In this document: positions 46,130-56,177 of the stretch, piece by piece
Position numbering within the stretch: the stretch's first letter is position 1
Layout: each line of letters begins with the position of its first letter
From: an uncultured Sphingomonas sp.
GTDB lineage: Bacteria > Pseudomonadota > Alphaproteobacteria > Sphingomonadales > Sphingomonadaceae
Reading direction: 5' to 3'
DNA: 58,731 nucleotides
NCBI RefSeq assembly: GCF_937871615.1
Contig: NZ_CALMPA010000040.1
Location: 1 to 58,731, forward strand
Made by a program: the position numbers and the translations under genes
Notes under the pieces: model-generated
The model's input: only the letters and a program-made list of their open reading frames with translations
What the model was told of the DNA's origin: nothing
Databases searched by the model: none

Positions 46130-46739
46130 TGAAGCGCGCCTCCAGCTTCTCGACCGCAGCGCGGGTAATCACCAGCGTGTCGGCCTTGATGATGTCATAG
46201 ACGTTCGCGCCCACGGCCGGGAGCAGATCCACGCCCGGCAGATTGCGCGCCGAACGGAAACCCGCGCCCGCGTCGCCGTCGATAACCAGCGTCCGCTTGC
46301 CGACGCCGAGCGTCTCGAAATGGCCCTTCAGCTCCTTGGTCTTGGCGACTTCGAAAGCATCGAGCACGATCAGCGAGCCAGCCTTGGCGTGGCTCGAAAG
46401 CGCCATCTTCAGGCCCAGCGCGCGGATCTTCTTGTTCAGCGACGGATTGAAATCGCGAACACGCGCACCGTGCGCCTTGCCGCCGCCGATGAACACCGGG
46501 GCGCGGCGATCACCGTGACGGGCGACACCGCCGCCCTTCTGGCGACCGAGCTTCTTGCCCGAGCGTGCGACATCGCTGCGCTCACGGGTGCCGCGCGCGG
46601 TGCCGCGGCGCTTTTCGAGCTGCCAGGTGACGACGCGGTGCAGGATGTCCGCACGCGGATCGACGCCGAAGACCTCGTCCGAAAGCTCGACGTCCGCGGC
46701 CTTCGCCTTGGCGTCGAAGGAGGATACCTTGACCTTCAC
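46122..46739 (-). CDS. rplD: 50S ribosomal protein L4
   Basis: The 205-residue L4 has a globular domain and a loop into the exit tunnel ([19 protein letters not shown], residues 61-79). Most bacteria have QKGTGRAR here, so residues 70 and 72 differ (Gly for Thr, Val for Arg). The rest, [19 protein letters not shown] and [17 protein letters not shown], fits L4. It follows rplC by 3 nt. In E. coli L4 represses the S10 operon through its leader. Confidence 0.97.
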   Translation of the reverse strand: MKVKVSSFDAKAKAADVELSDEVFGVDPRADILHRVVTWQLEKRRGTARGTRERSDVARSGKKLGRQKGGGVARHGDRRAPVFIGGGKAHGARVRDFNPSLNKKIRALGLKMALSSHAKAGSLIVLDAFEVAKTKELKGHFETLGVGKRTLVIDGDAGAGFRSARNLPGVDLLPAVGANVYDIIKADTLVITRAAVEKLEARFNG

Positions 46740-46742
46740 TTA

Positions 46743-47492
46743 TCAGCCCTCCTGGCCGTCGGTCGCTTCGGGCGCGACCGAAGCCTCGGCCGGCGTATCC
46801 GCAGCGGTGTTGCTGTTGGCAGCCTTCAGGCCGGCGGGCAGCGGCGCGTCAGCGTGACGCGGTTCCTTGACCGCATCCTTGACGAACAGCCAGCCACCCT
46901 TCGAGCCGGGGACCGAGCCCTTGACGAAGATGAGGCCACGCTCGGCATCGGTGCCGACGACCTCAAGATTCTGCTGGGTACGATTCTTGTCGCCCATGTG
47001 GCCGGCCATCTTCTTGTTCTTGAAGACGCGACCCGGATCCTGGCGCTGGCCGGTCGAACCGAGCGAGCGGTGCGAGACCGACACGCCGTGCGTGGCGCGC
47101 AGACCGCCGAAGCCCCAGCGCTTCATGCCGCCGGCAAAGCCCTTGCCCTGCGTGCGCCCCTGGATATCGACATACTGGCCGGCGACGAAGTGATCGGCCG
47201 ACAGCTCCGCGCCGACGTCGAGGAGGTTTTCCTCGGTCACGCGGAATTCGTGCACGATCGCCTTCGGCTCCACTTCGGCCTTGCCGAAATGGCCACGCTG
47301 CGGCTTGGCGACATTCTTCGCCTTGGCGCTCCCGGCGCCAAGCTGGACGGCTGTATAGCCATCACGATTTTGTTCGCGACGAGCGACGACCTGAAGCGCC
47401 TCGATCTGCAGAACGGTAACCGGCACGTGGCGGCCATCGTCCTGGAACAGGCGGGTCATCCCCATTTTCTTCGCGATCACGCCAGTGCGCAT
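46743..47492 (-). CDS. rplC: 50S ribosomal protein L3
   Basis: The 249-residue L3 begins [16 protein letters not shown] and carries [24 protein letters not shown] near the peptidyl transferase loop. The last 40 residues (from about 210, Ala/Thr/Glu-rich) are a tail not present in E. coli L3 of 209 residues. AAGGAG lies 10 nt before the ATG. It follows rpsJ by 293 nt, where hairpins are found. Confidence 0.97.
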   Translation of the reverse strand: MRTGVIAKKMGMTRLFQDDGRHVPVTVLQIEALQVVARREQNRDGYTAVQLGAGSAKAKNVAKPQRGHFGKAEVEPKAIVHEFRVTEENLLDVGAELSADHFVAGQYVDIQGRTQGKGFAGGMKRWGFGGLRATHGVSVSHRSLGSTGQRQDPGRVFKNKKMAGHMGDKNRTQQNLEVVGTDAERGLIFVKGSVPGSKGGWLFVKDAVKEPRHADAPLPAGLKAANSNTAADTPAEASVAPEATDGQEG

Positions 47493-47514
47493 GATCTACA
47501 AGCTCCTTACAGAG

Positions 47515-47541
47515 GCACCTGCAGGCCCATCCCGCAGGTGC
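47515..47541 (-). promoter_or_regulatory. Hairpin in the rplC leader
   Basis: GCACCTGC and GCAGGTGC make an 8-bp stem with an 11-nt loop, about 10 nt before the AAGGAG of rplC on the minus strand. It is well placed to influence rplC translation, perhaps by a ribosomal protein, but no known leader class was recognised. Confidence 0.4.
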
Positions 47542-47614
47542 TTGTGACCACCCCTGTTGATAGGGATGATCGGTTCGGCCCGGAAAATGCGAAGCGCCCC
47601 CGTCCCGGGCCGGC

Positions 47615-47631
47615 GCCCCCGCGAAGGGGGC
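47615..47631 (-). repeat. GCCCCC/GGGGGC hairpin in the rpsJ-rplC gap
   Basis: A perfect 6-bp GC stem with a 5-nt loop (TTCGC on the minus strand) lies in the middle of the 293-nt gap, inside a wider CCCGTC/GACGGG dyad. It is part of a structured mRNA segment between rpsJ and rplC. Confidence 0.4.
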
Positions 47632-47785
47632 ATGACGGGAGACGCTGTCCCGAAAGGCGATGCCCTCCGGCGGTATCTCTTTGTCTTTCAGTCGCCCCGC
47701 GTCGGCAGGGTTTCCAAAGCTCGCCCCCGAACCACCGGGAACGACAAACCCGCGGGACTCGGCGTCAACCGCGGGATGCCGGCCA

Positions 47786-48094
47786 TTACGCCAGCTTGAT
47801 CTCTACGTCAACGCCCGCCGCGAGATCGAGCTTCATCAGCGCGTCGACCGTCTGCGGGGTGGGCTGCACGATGTCGAGCATACGCTTGTAGGTGCGCACC
47901 TCGAACTGCTCGCGGCTTTTCTTGTCGATGTGGGGGCCACGGTTGACCGTGAACTTCTCGATTCGCGTCGGGAGCGGGATTGGACCGCGGATAAGAGCGC
48001 CCGTGCGTCGGGCGGTTTCGGCGATGTCGCCGGTTGCCTGATCGAGCACGCGATGATCGAACGCCTTCAGGCGAATGCGGATATTGCTGTCCAT
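47786..48094 (-). CDS. rpsJ: 30S ribosomal protein S10
   Basis: The 102-residue S10 works in the 30S head and also in antitermination with Nus[20 protein letters not shown] starts it, [23 protein letters not shown] and [17 protein letters not shown] are conserved. The start is ATG 48094. It follows tuf by 190 nt and is separated from rplC by an unusually long 293-nt gap. Confidence 0.98.
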   Translation of the reverse strand: MDSNIRIRLKAFDHRVLDQATGDIAETARRTGALIRGPIPLPTRIEKFTVNRGPHIDKKSREQFEVRTYKRMLDIVQPTPQTVDALMKLDLAAGVDVEIKLA

Positions 48095-48222
48095 TTTCCC
48101 TACCGATGCGAAAGAGCGGGGCAACTCAACCACGCGCCATCCCGAAGTGGATGGCGAATCACTGGCCGCCTCTTGCTGTTTTCAAACACGAACCGAAGGC
48201 GCGGCGAATAACTGCGCCCTCA

Positions 48223-48266
48223 TAAAAAGGCAACCGCCCGACACACCTTTCGGCGTGCCGGGCGGC
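48223..48266 (-). terminator. Intrinsic terminator after tuf
   Basis: On the minus strand CCGCCCGGCACGCC, loop GAAA and GGTGTGTCGGGCGG form a 14-bp stem with G-U pairs, then TTGCCTTTTTATG. It lies 20 nt after the tuf stop and should separate the str genes from rpsJ, at least in part. Confidence 0.85.
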
Positions 48267-48284
48267 TGATTTGCGTCGAGCCGC

Positions 48285-49475
48285 TTACTTGTCGATCGCG
48301 CTGACCACGCCGGCGCCGACGGTGCGGCCGCCTTCGCGGATCGTGAAGCGCTGGCCGACGTCCATGGCGATCGGCGCGATGAGCTTGATGCCCAGCGCGA
48401 CATTGTCGCCCGGCATGACCATTTCGGTGCCCTCAGGCAGCTCGACGGTGCCGGTCACGTCGGTCGTGCGGAAGTAGAACTGCGGGCGATAATTCGCGAA
48501 GAACGGCGTGTGACGGCCACCCTCGTCCTTCGACAGGACGTACACTTCCGACTTGAACTCGGTGTGCGGCGTGATCGAACCCGGCTTCGCGAGCACCTGG
48601 CCACGCTCCACCTCGTCGCGCGCAACGCCACGGATCAGCGCGCCGACGTTGTCGCCGGCCTGGCCCTGATCGAGCAGCTTGCGGAACATTTCGACGCCGG
48701 TAACCGTGGTCTTGCGGGTGTCGTGGATGCCGACGATCTCGACTTCCTCGCCAACCTTGATGATGCCGGTTTCGACGCGGCCCGTGACGACCGTGCCGCG
48801 GCCCGAGATCGAGAACACGTCTTCGATCGGCATCATGAACGGCTTGTCGAGCGGACGCTCCGGCTGCGGGATATATTCGTCCACCGCCTTCATCAGCTCA
48901 AGCACGGCGTCCTGGCCGAGCTTCTGATCCGAGCCGCTCAGCGCGCAGGTCGCCGAACCCTTGATGATCGGAATATCGTCGCCGGGGAATTCATACGAGC
49001 TGAGCAGTTCGCGGATTTCCAGCTCGACCAGCTCGAGAATCTCGGGATCGTCGACCAGATCGACCTTGTTCATGAACACGACCATCGCCGGCACGCCGAC
49101 CTGGCGGGCGAGCAGGATGTGCTCGCGGGTCTGCGGCATCGGGCCGTCGGTGGCGGACACGACGAGGATCGCGCCGTCCATCTGCGCCGCGCCGGTGATC
49201 ATGTTCTTCACATAATCGGCGTGGCCGGGGCAGTCGACGTGCGCATAGTGGCGATTCGCGGTCTCATACTCGACGTGCGCGGTCGAGATGGTGATGCCGC
49301 GCTCGCGCTCTTCCGGCGCCTTGTCGATGTTGGCGAAGTCAACCGCGACGCCGCCCGACGTTTCGGCGAGCACCTTGGTGATCGCCGCGGTGAGCGAGGT
49401 CTTGCCATGGTCGACGTGACCGATGGTGCCGATGTTCAGGTGCGGCTTGGTCCGCTCAAATTTAGCCTTGGCCAT
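48285..49475 (-). CDS. tuf: Elongation factor Tu
   Basis: The 396-residue GTPase brings aminoacyl-tRNA to the ribosome. GHVDHGKT (P-loop near residue 19), DCPGHADY and NKVD mark the G domain, and [21 protein letters not shown] the second domain. [20 protein letters not shown] begins it. It is the only tuf in the window, after fusA in the str operon with a 140-nt gap that shows no clear promoter. Confidence 0.99.
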   Translation of the reverse strand: MAKAKFERTKPHLNIGTIGHVDHGKTSLTAAITKVLAETSGGVAVDFANIDKAPEERERGITISTAHVEYETANRHYAHVDCPGHADYVKNMITGAAQMDGAILVVSATDGPMPQTREHILLARQVGVPAMVVFMNKVDLVDDPEILELVELEIRELLSSYEFPGDDIPIIKGSATCALSGSDQKLGQDAVLELMKAVDEYIPQPERPLDKPFMMPIEDVFSISGRGTVVTGRVETGIIKVGEEVEIVGIHDTRKTTVTGVEMFRKLLDQGQAGDNVGALIRGVARDEVERGQVLAKPGSITPHTEFKSEVYVLSKDEGGRHTPFFANYRPQFYFRTTDVTGTVELPEGTEMVMPGDNVALGIKLIAPIAMDVGQRFTIREGGRTVGAGVVSAIDK

Positions 49476-49615
49476 TGATTCCCTACCTTCTGAATTTCCG
49501 TGTGAGCCGCACTAGGACTCGCCGTGAAGGCGGCCCCATAGCGACTGTTTTCACCCAATGCCAGCCCCCCGCCGTCCGACCACCACCAGGGCGGGCGGAA
49601 CGGGAGGTGCCGGAT

Positions 49616-51688
<2,073 letters not shown>

Positions 51689-51767
51689 TGTCGTGCTTCC
51701 TCAACGATGCGGGGAGCCGGACGATCCGGCTCCCCACGATATGGTTAGTTGTGCGGCGTTCGCCAGG

Positions 51768-52238
51768 TTACCAGCGATAATGGCTGAAGGCGCGGTTCGC
51801 CTCGGCCATACGGTGCGTGTCCTCGCGCTTCTTCACCGCGTTGCCGCGGTTGTTCGACGCGTCGAGCAGCTCGCCCGAAAGGCGCGCCGCCATCGTGTTC
51901 TCGCTGCGCCCGCGCGCCGCGGCGATAAGCCAGCGGATCGCCAGCGCCTGCGCGCGCTCCGGGCGAACCTCGACCGGCACCTGATAGGTCGCACCGCCAA
52001 CGCGGCGGCTGCGGACCTCGATGCCCGGCTTCACGTTGTTGAGCGCCTCGTGGAACACGCCGAGCGGCTCCTTCTTCGCGCGGGTCTCGACGGTTTCGAG
52101 CGCACCGTACACGATACCTTCGGCGACGGACTTCTTGCCGTCCAGCATCACCGAATTCATGAACTTCGACAGAACCTCATCACCAAATTTGGGATCAGGC
52201 AGGATTTCCCGCTTCTCGGGACGACGACGACGCGCCAT
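51768..52238 (-). CDS. rpsG: 30S ribosomal protein S7
   Basis: The 156-residue S7 starts assembly of the 30S head. [19 protein letters not shown] begins it, ARTKKEP-like and [24 protein letters not shown] follow. In E. coli S7 binds the rpsL-rpsG spacer to repress the str operon; here the spacer is 45 nt. Confidence 0.98.
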   Translation of the reverse strand: MARRRRPEKREILPDPKFGDEVLSKFMNSVMLDGKKSVAEGIVYGALETVETRAKKEPLGVFHEALNNVKPGIEVRSRRVGGATYQVPVEVRPERAQALAIRWLIAAARGRSENTMAARLSGELLDASNNRGNAVKKREDTHRMAEANRAFSHYRW

Positions 52239-52283
52239 GGCAAAAACCTTTCAAACAGATGGGAAGAGCAGCGGAAAAACGGC

Positions 52284-52655
52284 TTACTTCGGCCGCTTCG
52301 CGCCGTACTTCGACCGCGACTGCCTGCGGTCCTTGACGCCCTGGGTGTCGAGCACGCCGCGCAGGATGTGATAGCGCACACCCGGAAGATCGCGCACACG
52401 GCCGCCACGGATCAGCACCACCGAGTGCTCCTGAAGGTTGTGGCCTTCACCCGGAATGTAGCTGATGACTTCGCGCTGGTTGGTCAGGCGAACCTTGGCC
52501 ACCTTGCGCAATGCCGAGTTCGGCTTCTTCGGGGTCGTGGTGTAGACGCGCGTGCAAACGCCGCGCTTCTGCGGGTTCTGTTCCATCGCAGGGACCTTGC
52601 TGGCGGCCTTCTGCGGATCGCGGCCCTTGCGGACCAACTGGTTAATCGTCGGCAT
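52284..52655 (-). CDS. rpsL: 30S ribosomal protein S12 with Arg at position 88
   Basis: The 123-residue S12 monitors decoding. [12 protein letters not shown] starts it and [13 protein letters not shown] keeps Lys43. At position 88 the sequence reads GGRVRDLPG, where E. coli has GGRVKDLPG, so Lys88 is Arg. Numbering is the same as E. coli with the start Met, as no gaps occur before it. K88R in other species gives streptomycin resistance. The gene heads the str operon, with a strong promoter 184 nt upstream. Confidence 0.98.
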   Translation of the reverse strand: MPTINQLVRKGRDPQKAASKVPAMEQNPQKRGVCTRVYTTTPKKPNSALRKVAKVRLTNQREVISYIPGEGHNLQEHSVVLIRGGRVRDLPGVRYHILRGVLDTQGVKDRRQSRSKYGAKRPK

Positions 52656-52750
52656 TGAAGCCTTCACCTTTCATTAGGTTACTTTGCTGGAGCCTTCACA
52701 AGCTTACGGAATACGAAAAGGACCACAGGGCGGTCGCGCGCGACCTCCCG

Positions 52751-52792
52751 GCCCTTCATGCACCCAGCAATGTTCAAGCATGTCTGAAGGGC
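52751..52792 (-). promoter_or_regulatory. Hairpin in the rpsL leader
   Basis: GCCCTTCA at 52751-52758 and TGAAGGGC at 52785-52792 form an 8-bp stem around a 26-nt loop in the 5' leader, about 95 nt before rpsL. A role in feedback control is possible but not shown. Confidence 0.35.
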
Positions 52793-52815
52793 ACAAGGCC
52801 CCACGAACGGGCGCG

Positions 52816-52844
52816 CCTATACGCTCGGGCCGCGTTCGGGTCAA
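52816..52844 (-). promoter_or_regulatory. Sigma-70 promoter of the str operon
   Basis: On the minus strand TTGACC (52844-52839), a 17-nt spacer and TATAGG (52821-52816) are close to consensus. Transcription would begin near 52809, giving a leader of about 150 nt before rpsL. Confidence 0.82.
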
Positions 52845-52849
52845 TGGCC

Positions 52850-52880
52850 GGGCCGGTCGATGGCGCGGGCCGGTCGATGG
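52850..52880. repeat. Tandem 14-mer just upstream of the str promoter
   Basis: GGGCCGGTCGATGG occurs at 52850-52863 and again at 52867-52880, a 17-bp period. The first copy lies 6 bp upstream of the -35 element. It may bind an activator or repressor or act as an UP-like element, though it is GC-rich. Confidence 0.6.
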
Positions 52881-52905
52881 TCAGGGGGATCGCTCACGCC
52901 CCTTC

Positions 52906-52931
52906 GGGCGCCGCCGGGCGGAGCGGCGCCC
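52906..52931 (-). terminator. GC-rich hairpin after the amidohydrolase gene
   Basis: GGGCGCCGC, an 8-nt loop and GCGGCGCCC form a perfect 9-bp stem 25 nt after the stop on the minus strand. There is no T-run, so it is a weak terminator candidate upstream of the str promoter. Confidence 0.45.
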
Positions 52932-52955
52932 TGACGGGCAGCCGCCGCGCCCCGA

Positions 52956-54248
52956 TCAGCGCATCGCCACCGGCACGCCGCCCTTCAGCACCGCGACGGG
53001 ATGCTCCAGCGTGCGCACGTCGGTGAGCGGATCGCCCTTCACCGCGACGATATCCCCGTAATGGCCGATCGCGAGCACGCCAACGTCGTCGCTGCGGTCC
53101 AGCGCCTGCGCCGCGCTGGTCGTGGCCGCGCGAATCGCCTGGATCGGGGTCATCCCCCATTCGACCATCTTGGCGAATTGCCGGGCGTTGTCGCCGTGCG
53201 GATAGACGCCCGCGTCGGTGCCGAACAGCATCTGCACCCCCATTTTCACCGCGCGCTGGAAGGTCTGGCGCTGTTTCAGGCCGATCGCCTTTTCCTTGTC
53301 GAGGCTCTCCTGCTCGGTGCCGTTGGCGGTGCCGGTCGCAAGGATATAATCGTCGTTGTAGATATCCATGTCGAACCAGGTCTTGTGCTGGATCGCGAGC
53401 TTCATCGCCTCGTCGGAGGCAAGGCTGCAATGTTCGATCGTGTCGATGCCTGCGAGGATCGCCGCCTTGATCCCCTCATCGCCATGCGCATGGGAGGCAA
53501 CCCGCATGTGGAGCATGTGCGCCTCGTCCGCGATCGCCTTCATCTCCTCATAGCTCAGTTGCTGCCCGCCGACCGAATCGCCGAGTGAGAAGACGCCGCC
53601 GGTCGCGCAGATCTTGATTACCTCCGCGCCATATTTGTGCAGCCAGCGCACCTTGGCGCGCGCCTCCTGTGGCGAGTTGACCACCGAGGGTTCCTTGCGG
53701 TCATAGCTCGGCGGGAGCGCGTTATTGTCGCAATGCCCGCCGGTCGCGCCGAGCGCATAGCCGGCGGGCGTGATGCGCGGCCCAGGCACCCAGCCGCCAT
53801 CGATCGCCTCCTTCAACCCGACATCCTGGAAATTGGCCGCGCCGACATTGCGGACCGAGGTGAACCCCGCGCGCAATGTCTTGAGCGCATTGCCCACGCT
53901 CACCGCGCCCCAGAAACTGTCGGTATATTTGAGTGACTGATAGCCACCGATCTCGGCCAGCCCGGTCAGGTGGACGTGCATGTCGATCAGGCCCGGCAGC
54001 AGCGTCACGTCGCCCAGATCGACCTTCTTCGCGTCCGCCGGCACCACTGCGGGCGCTTCGCCGCGAACCGCGATCGCGCTGATCCGGCCATCGGTGACCA
54101 CGATCGTCGGGCGATCGACCATTGCGCCCTTTTCCACATCGAGCATCCGCGCCGCGGTAATCACCGTCGTCTCGGCTATGGCCTGCCCGGCGGCGGCCAT
54201 CGCCAGCGCCGATACGAGCGACGCGCGCAGGATTCCCGATATCGTCAT
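52956..54248 (-). CDS. Secreted metal-dependent amidohydrolase
   Basis: The 430-residue protein has a signal peptide (MTISGILRASLVSALAM, cleavage after AIA at about residue 25). DMHVHLTG (His91, His93), EVIKICATGG with a likely carboxylated Lys, ASHAHGDEG, and IEHCS, plus FGTDAGVYPHGDN with the catalytic Asp, give the binuclear site of the amidohydrolase superfamily, closest to Xaa-Pro or Xaa-Arg dipeptidase-like members. The ATG at 54248 follows a GGGGGGAA. A likely role is peptide or amide hydrolysis in the periplasm. It is divergent from the GFA gene by 60 nt. Confidence 0.9.
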   Translation of the reverse strand: MTISGILRASLVSALAMAAAGQAIAETTVITAARMLDVEKGAMVDRPTIVVTDGRISAIAVRGEAPAVVPADAKKVDLGDVTLLPGLIDMHVHLTGLAEIGGYQSLKYTDSFWGAVSVGNALKTLRAGFTSVRNVGAANFQDVGLKEAIDGGWVPGPRITPAGYALGATGGHCDNNALPPSYDRKEPSVVNSPQEARAKVRWLHKYGAEVIKICATGGVFSLGDSVGGQQLSYEEMKAIADEAHMLHMRVASHAHGDEGIKAAILAGIDTIEHCSLASDEAMKLAIQHKTWFDMDIYNDDYILATGTANGTEQESLDKEKAIGLKQRQTFQRAVKMGVQMLFGTDAGVYPHGDNARQFAKMVEWGMTPIQAIRAATTSAAQALDRSDDVGVLAIGHYGDIVAVKGDPLTDVRTLEHPVAVLKGGVPVAMR

Positions 54249-54308
54249 CACATTCCCCCCGTTTCTTTTCAGGCCTATCATGGCGTGGCGGTTGTGCGGA
54301 GGAAAGCC

Positions 54309-54764
54309 ATGTCGTTGTCCGAATTGCCGATCGAGGGCGGTTGCCGCTGCGGGCGGGTGCGCTTCCGCATCAGCGCGCCGCCGCTGCTGGCGATGGCGTG
54401 CCATTGCACCGGCTGCCAGCGGATGACGGGGAGCGCCTTCTCCACCTCGCTCGCCGTGCCCGAGGCGGGGTTCGCCGTGATCGCGGGCGAGCCGGTGATC
54501 GGCGGGCTGCACGGCTATCCCCACCATCATCATTGCGACTGGTGCAAAAGCTGGGTCTTCACGCGACTCGCGCCGGAAATGGGGTTCGTCAACGTGCGCG
54601 CGACGATGCTCGACGATCCGCGCTGGTTCGCGCCGTTCATCGAAAGCTATACGAGCGAAGCGCTGCCATGGGCGCGAACCGGCGCCCGCCACAGCTTCGC
54701 GCGCTTTCCTGAGGCGGGTGAATATCCCGCGCTGATCGCCGAATATCGGGCGCTGATCGCCTAA
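54309..54764 (+). CDS. GFA-family zinc protein (glutathione-dependent formaldehyde-activating-like)
   Basis: The 151-residue protein has the GFA fold with Cys12, Cys14 (GGCRCGRVRF), Cys31, Cys33, Cys36 (CHCTGCQR) and Cys76, Cys79 (CDWCKSW), the two zinc sites. GFA-like proteins are often found but most have no known substrate; the formaldehyde role is from one family member. GGAAAG precedes ATG 54309. Its stop overlaps the stop of the facing membrane protein gene by 4 nt. Confidence 0.9.
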   Translation: MSLSELPIEGGCRCGRVRFRISAPPLLAMACHCTGCQRMTGSAFSTSLAVPEAGFAVIAGEPVIGGLHGYPHHHHCDWCKSWVFTRLAPEMGFVNVRATMLDDPRWFAPFIESYTSEALPWARTGARHSFARFPEAGEYPALIAEYRALIA

Positions 54765-56170
54765 CCCAGCATCCCCGCATAGGTCTGCGGCGGCAGCGGC
54801 AACGCGATCCGCGCCGCGATCGCGGGGATGCAGGCGAGCGCCACCAGCGCGACGCCGATCCGCCATCGCCGGCGATCGAGCGCCGGCCAGCCGATCGCCA
54901 CGCCGATCGCCGCCGCCATCATCATCCACAGGTGATAGCGCAGGTCCGACGCGATGCTCACCACCGCGAAGCTCGCCTCGCCACCAAGCGCGGAGACGAA
55001 CAGCGCGCGCGCCACCTCCGCCGCGCGGCCTTCGCTCCGGCCAAGCGCGACCAGCCCGGCCAGCGCCAACCCGAGCCACGCGAAGGGCCAGCCCAGCGGG
55101 GTTTCGACCGCATATCCGGCAAGGCGCTGCCACGCCCGCGCGACTCGCCCCGGCGATCCGAGCCCGAGATCGTTGCGTTCGCTCATCAATGGCGGCGCGG
55201 CGCCGGGCCAGCGATATGGCACCAGCCAGCGCATGGTGGAATTGAGGTGCGCGAGCCGATGCACGGCATAAGCGAGCGGGTGCGAGACGATCGCTCCCGC
55301 CCACAGCAGTTCGAGCTTTGCCGGCGGCATCGCCACCAGCGGCGCGACATCGCCGCCGCATGGGCCGGAATCGCTCAGCGAATCCCAGAAATATGGTTTC
55401 ACGCAGCCGCGCGCACGCATCTGCATCACCGCGCCCGGCGCCAGCCCGGTCGCCGCGCCCGGCACGCGCACGGCGATCGCGGCGAGATCATAGATCGGCT
55501 GGGTCCGCACCACCCCGCTATCCGCCGCCCCGAAAATCCGGTGGTTGATGGCCGGCGACAGCGCGATCGCCGCGACCATGCCGCCGAGCGCCACCGCCAC
55601 CCGCCCCCGCCAGCCGAGCGGCACCAGCATCGCCACCAGCGGCGCGACCGCGAACACCGCATTGGCGCGGACGAGGACGGCGTAGAGCAGCAGCAACCCG
55701 GCACCCACCCAACCGAGCGCACCGGGCCGCGCGCCGCCCAGCCGGTAAGCGCCGATCACGCCGGTCGCGGCCAGCAGCGCGCCGGCCATCTGCGCATCCT
55801 TCAGCACCGCCATCTGCCAGCCGAGAAATGGCGGCAGCAGCGCGATCAGCCCCAGCGCGACGCCCGCGCGCCAGCGCCCACCACGCGCCAGCGCCATCGC
55901 CAGCAACGCGATGCCGAGCCAGTAAAACGTCACCTGCACCACGAACAGCGGCGCCTGCCCATGCCCGAGCGGCGCCAGCGCCTGCCACGCCCGCGCCATC
56001 GCCGGCGGATGCCAGTCGTCGAACTGGCCGGACAGCAACTGGCGATATTGCACCAGCGTATCGAACATCGCGAAGCCGGGGCGGAAGACGGCTAGCGTCA
56101 GCGCCCAGCACGCGAACATCCCCCCGCCGATCGCGCGCATGGCGCGATCGCGGGGGGACGGCATCGTCAT
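54761..56170 (-). CDS. Polytopic membrane protein, possible GT-C-like glycosyltransferase
   Basis: The 469-residue protein has about 10-12 membrane segments. Near the N-terminus, FDTLVQYRQLLSGQFDDWHPP has acidic residues in a first periplasmic loop, as in GT-C glycosyltransferases of the GT39/ArnT type, and a large periplasmic loop with two Cys (RARGCVKPYFW and SGPCGGD) lies near residues 250-270. This link is weak. It lies 7 nt after lpdA on the same strand, so it is likely co-transcribed, and its end overlaps the GFA gene end. A second ATG at 56164 is possible. Confidence 0.7.
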   Translation of the reverse strand: MTMPSPRDRAMRAIGGGMFACWALTLAVFRPGFAMFDTLVQYRQLLSGQFDDWHPPAMARAWQALAPLGHGQAPLFVVQVTFYWLGIALLAMALARGGRWRAGVALGLIALLPPFLGWQMAVLKDAQMAGALLAATGVIGAYRLGGARPGALGWVGAGLLLLYAVLVRANAVFAVAPLVAMLVPLGWRGRVAVALGGMVAAIALSPAINHRIFGAADSGVVRTQPIYDLAAIAVRVPGAATGLAPGAVMQMRARGCVKPYFWDSLSDSGPCGGDVAPLVAMPPAKLELLWAGAIVSHPLAYAVHRLAHLNSTMRWLVPYRWPGAAPPLMSERNDLGLGSPGRVARAWQRLAGYAVETPLGWPFAWLGLALAGLVALGRSEGRAAEVARALFVSALGGEASFAVVSIASDLRYHLWMMMAAAIGVAIGWPALDRRRWRIGVALVALACIPAIAARIALPLPPQTYAGMLG

Positions 56171-56177
56171 ATCTGGA

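Larger units (their letters stand above)
52656..52955. other. Leader and promoter region of the str operon
   Basis: This 300-nt gap has no gene. It holds, from the rpsL side, the mRNA leader with a hairpin (52751-52792), the promoter (52816-52844), a tandem repeat (52850-52880) and a hairpin after the amidohydrolase gene (52906-52931). Confidence 0.8.

Noticed and set aside
52850-52880. CRISPR-like repeat
   Set aside because: Only two copies of a 14-mer with 3-nt spacing; no spacer-length gaps and no cas genes.
54249-55361. An in-frame upstream extension of the amidohydrolase to about 800 residues
   Set aside because: The extra part is antisense to the GFA gene and out of frame with the membrane protein gene; the signal peptide at 54248 and the Shine-Dalgarno define the start.
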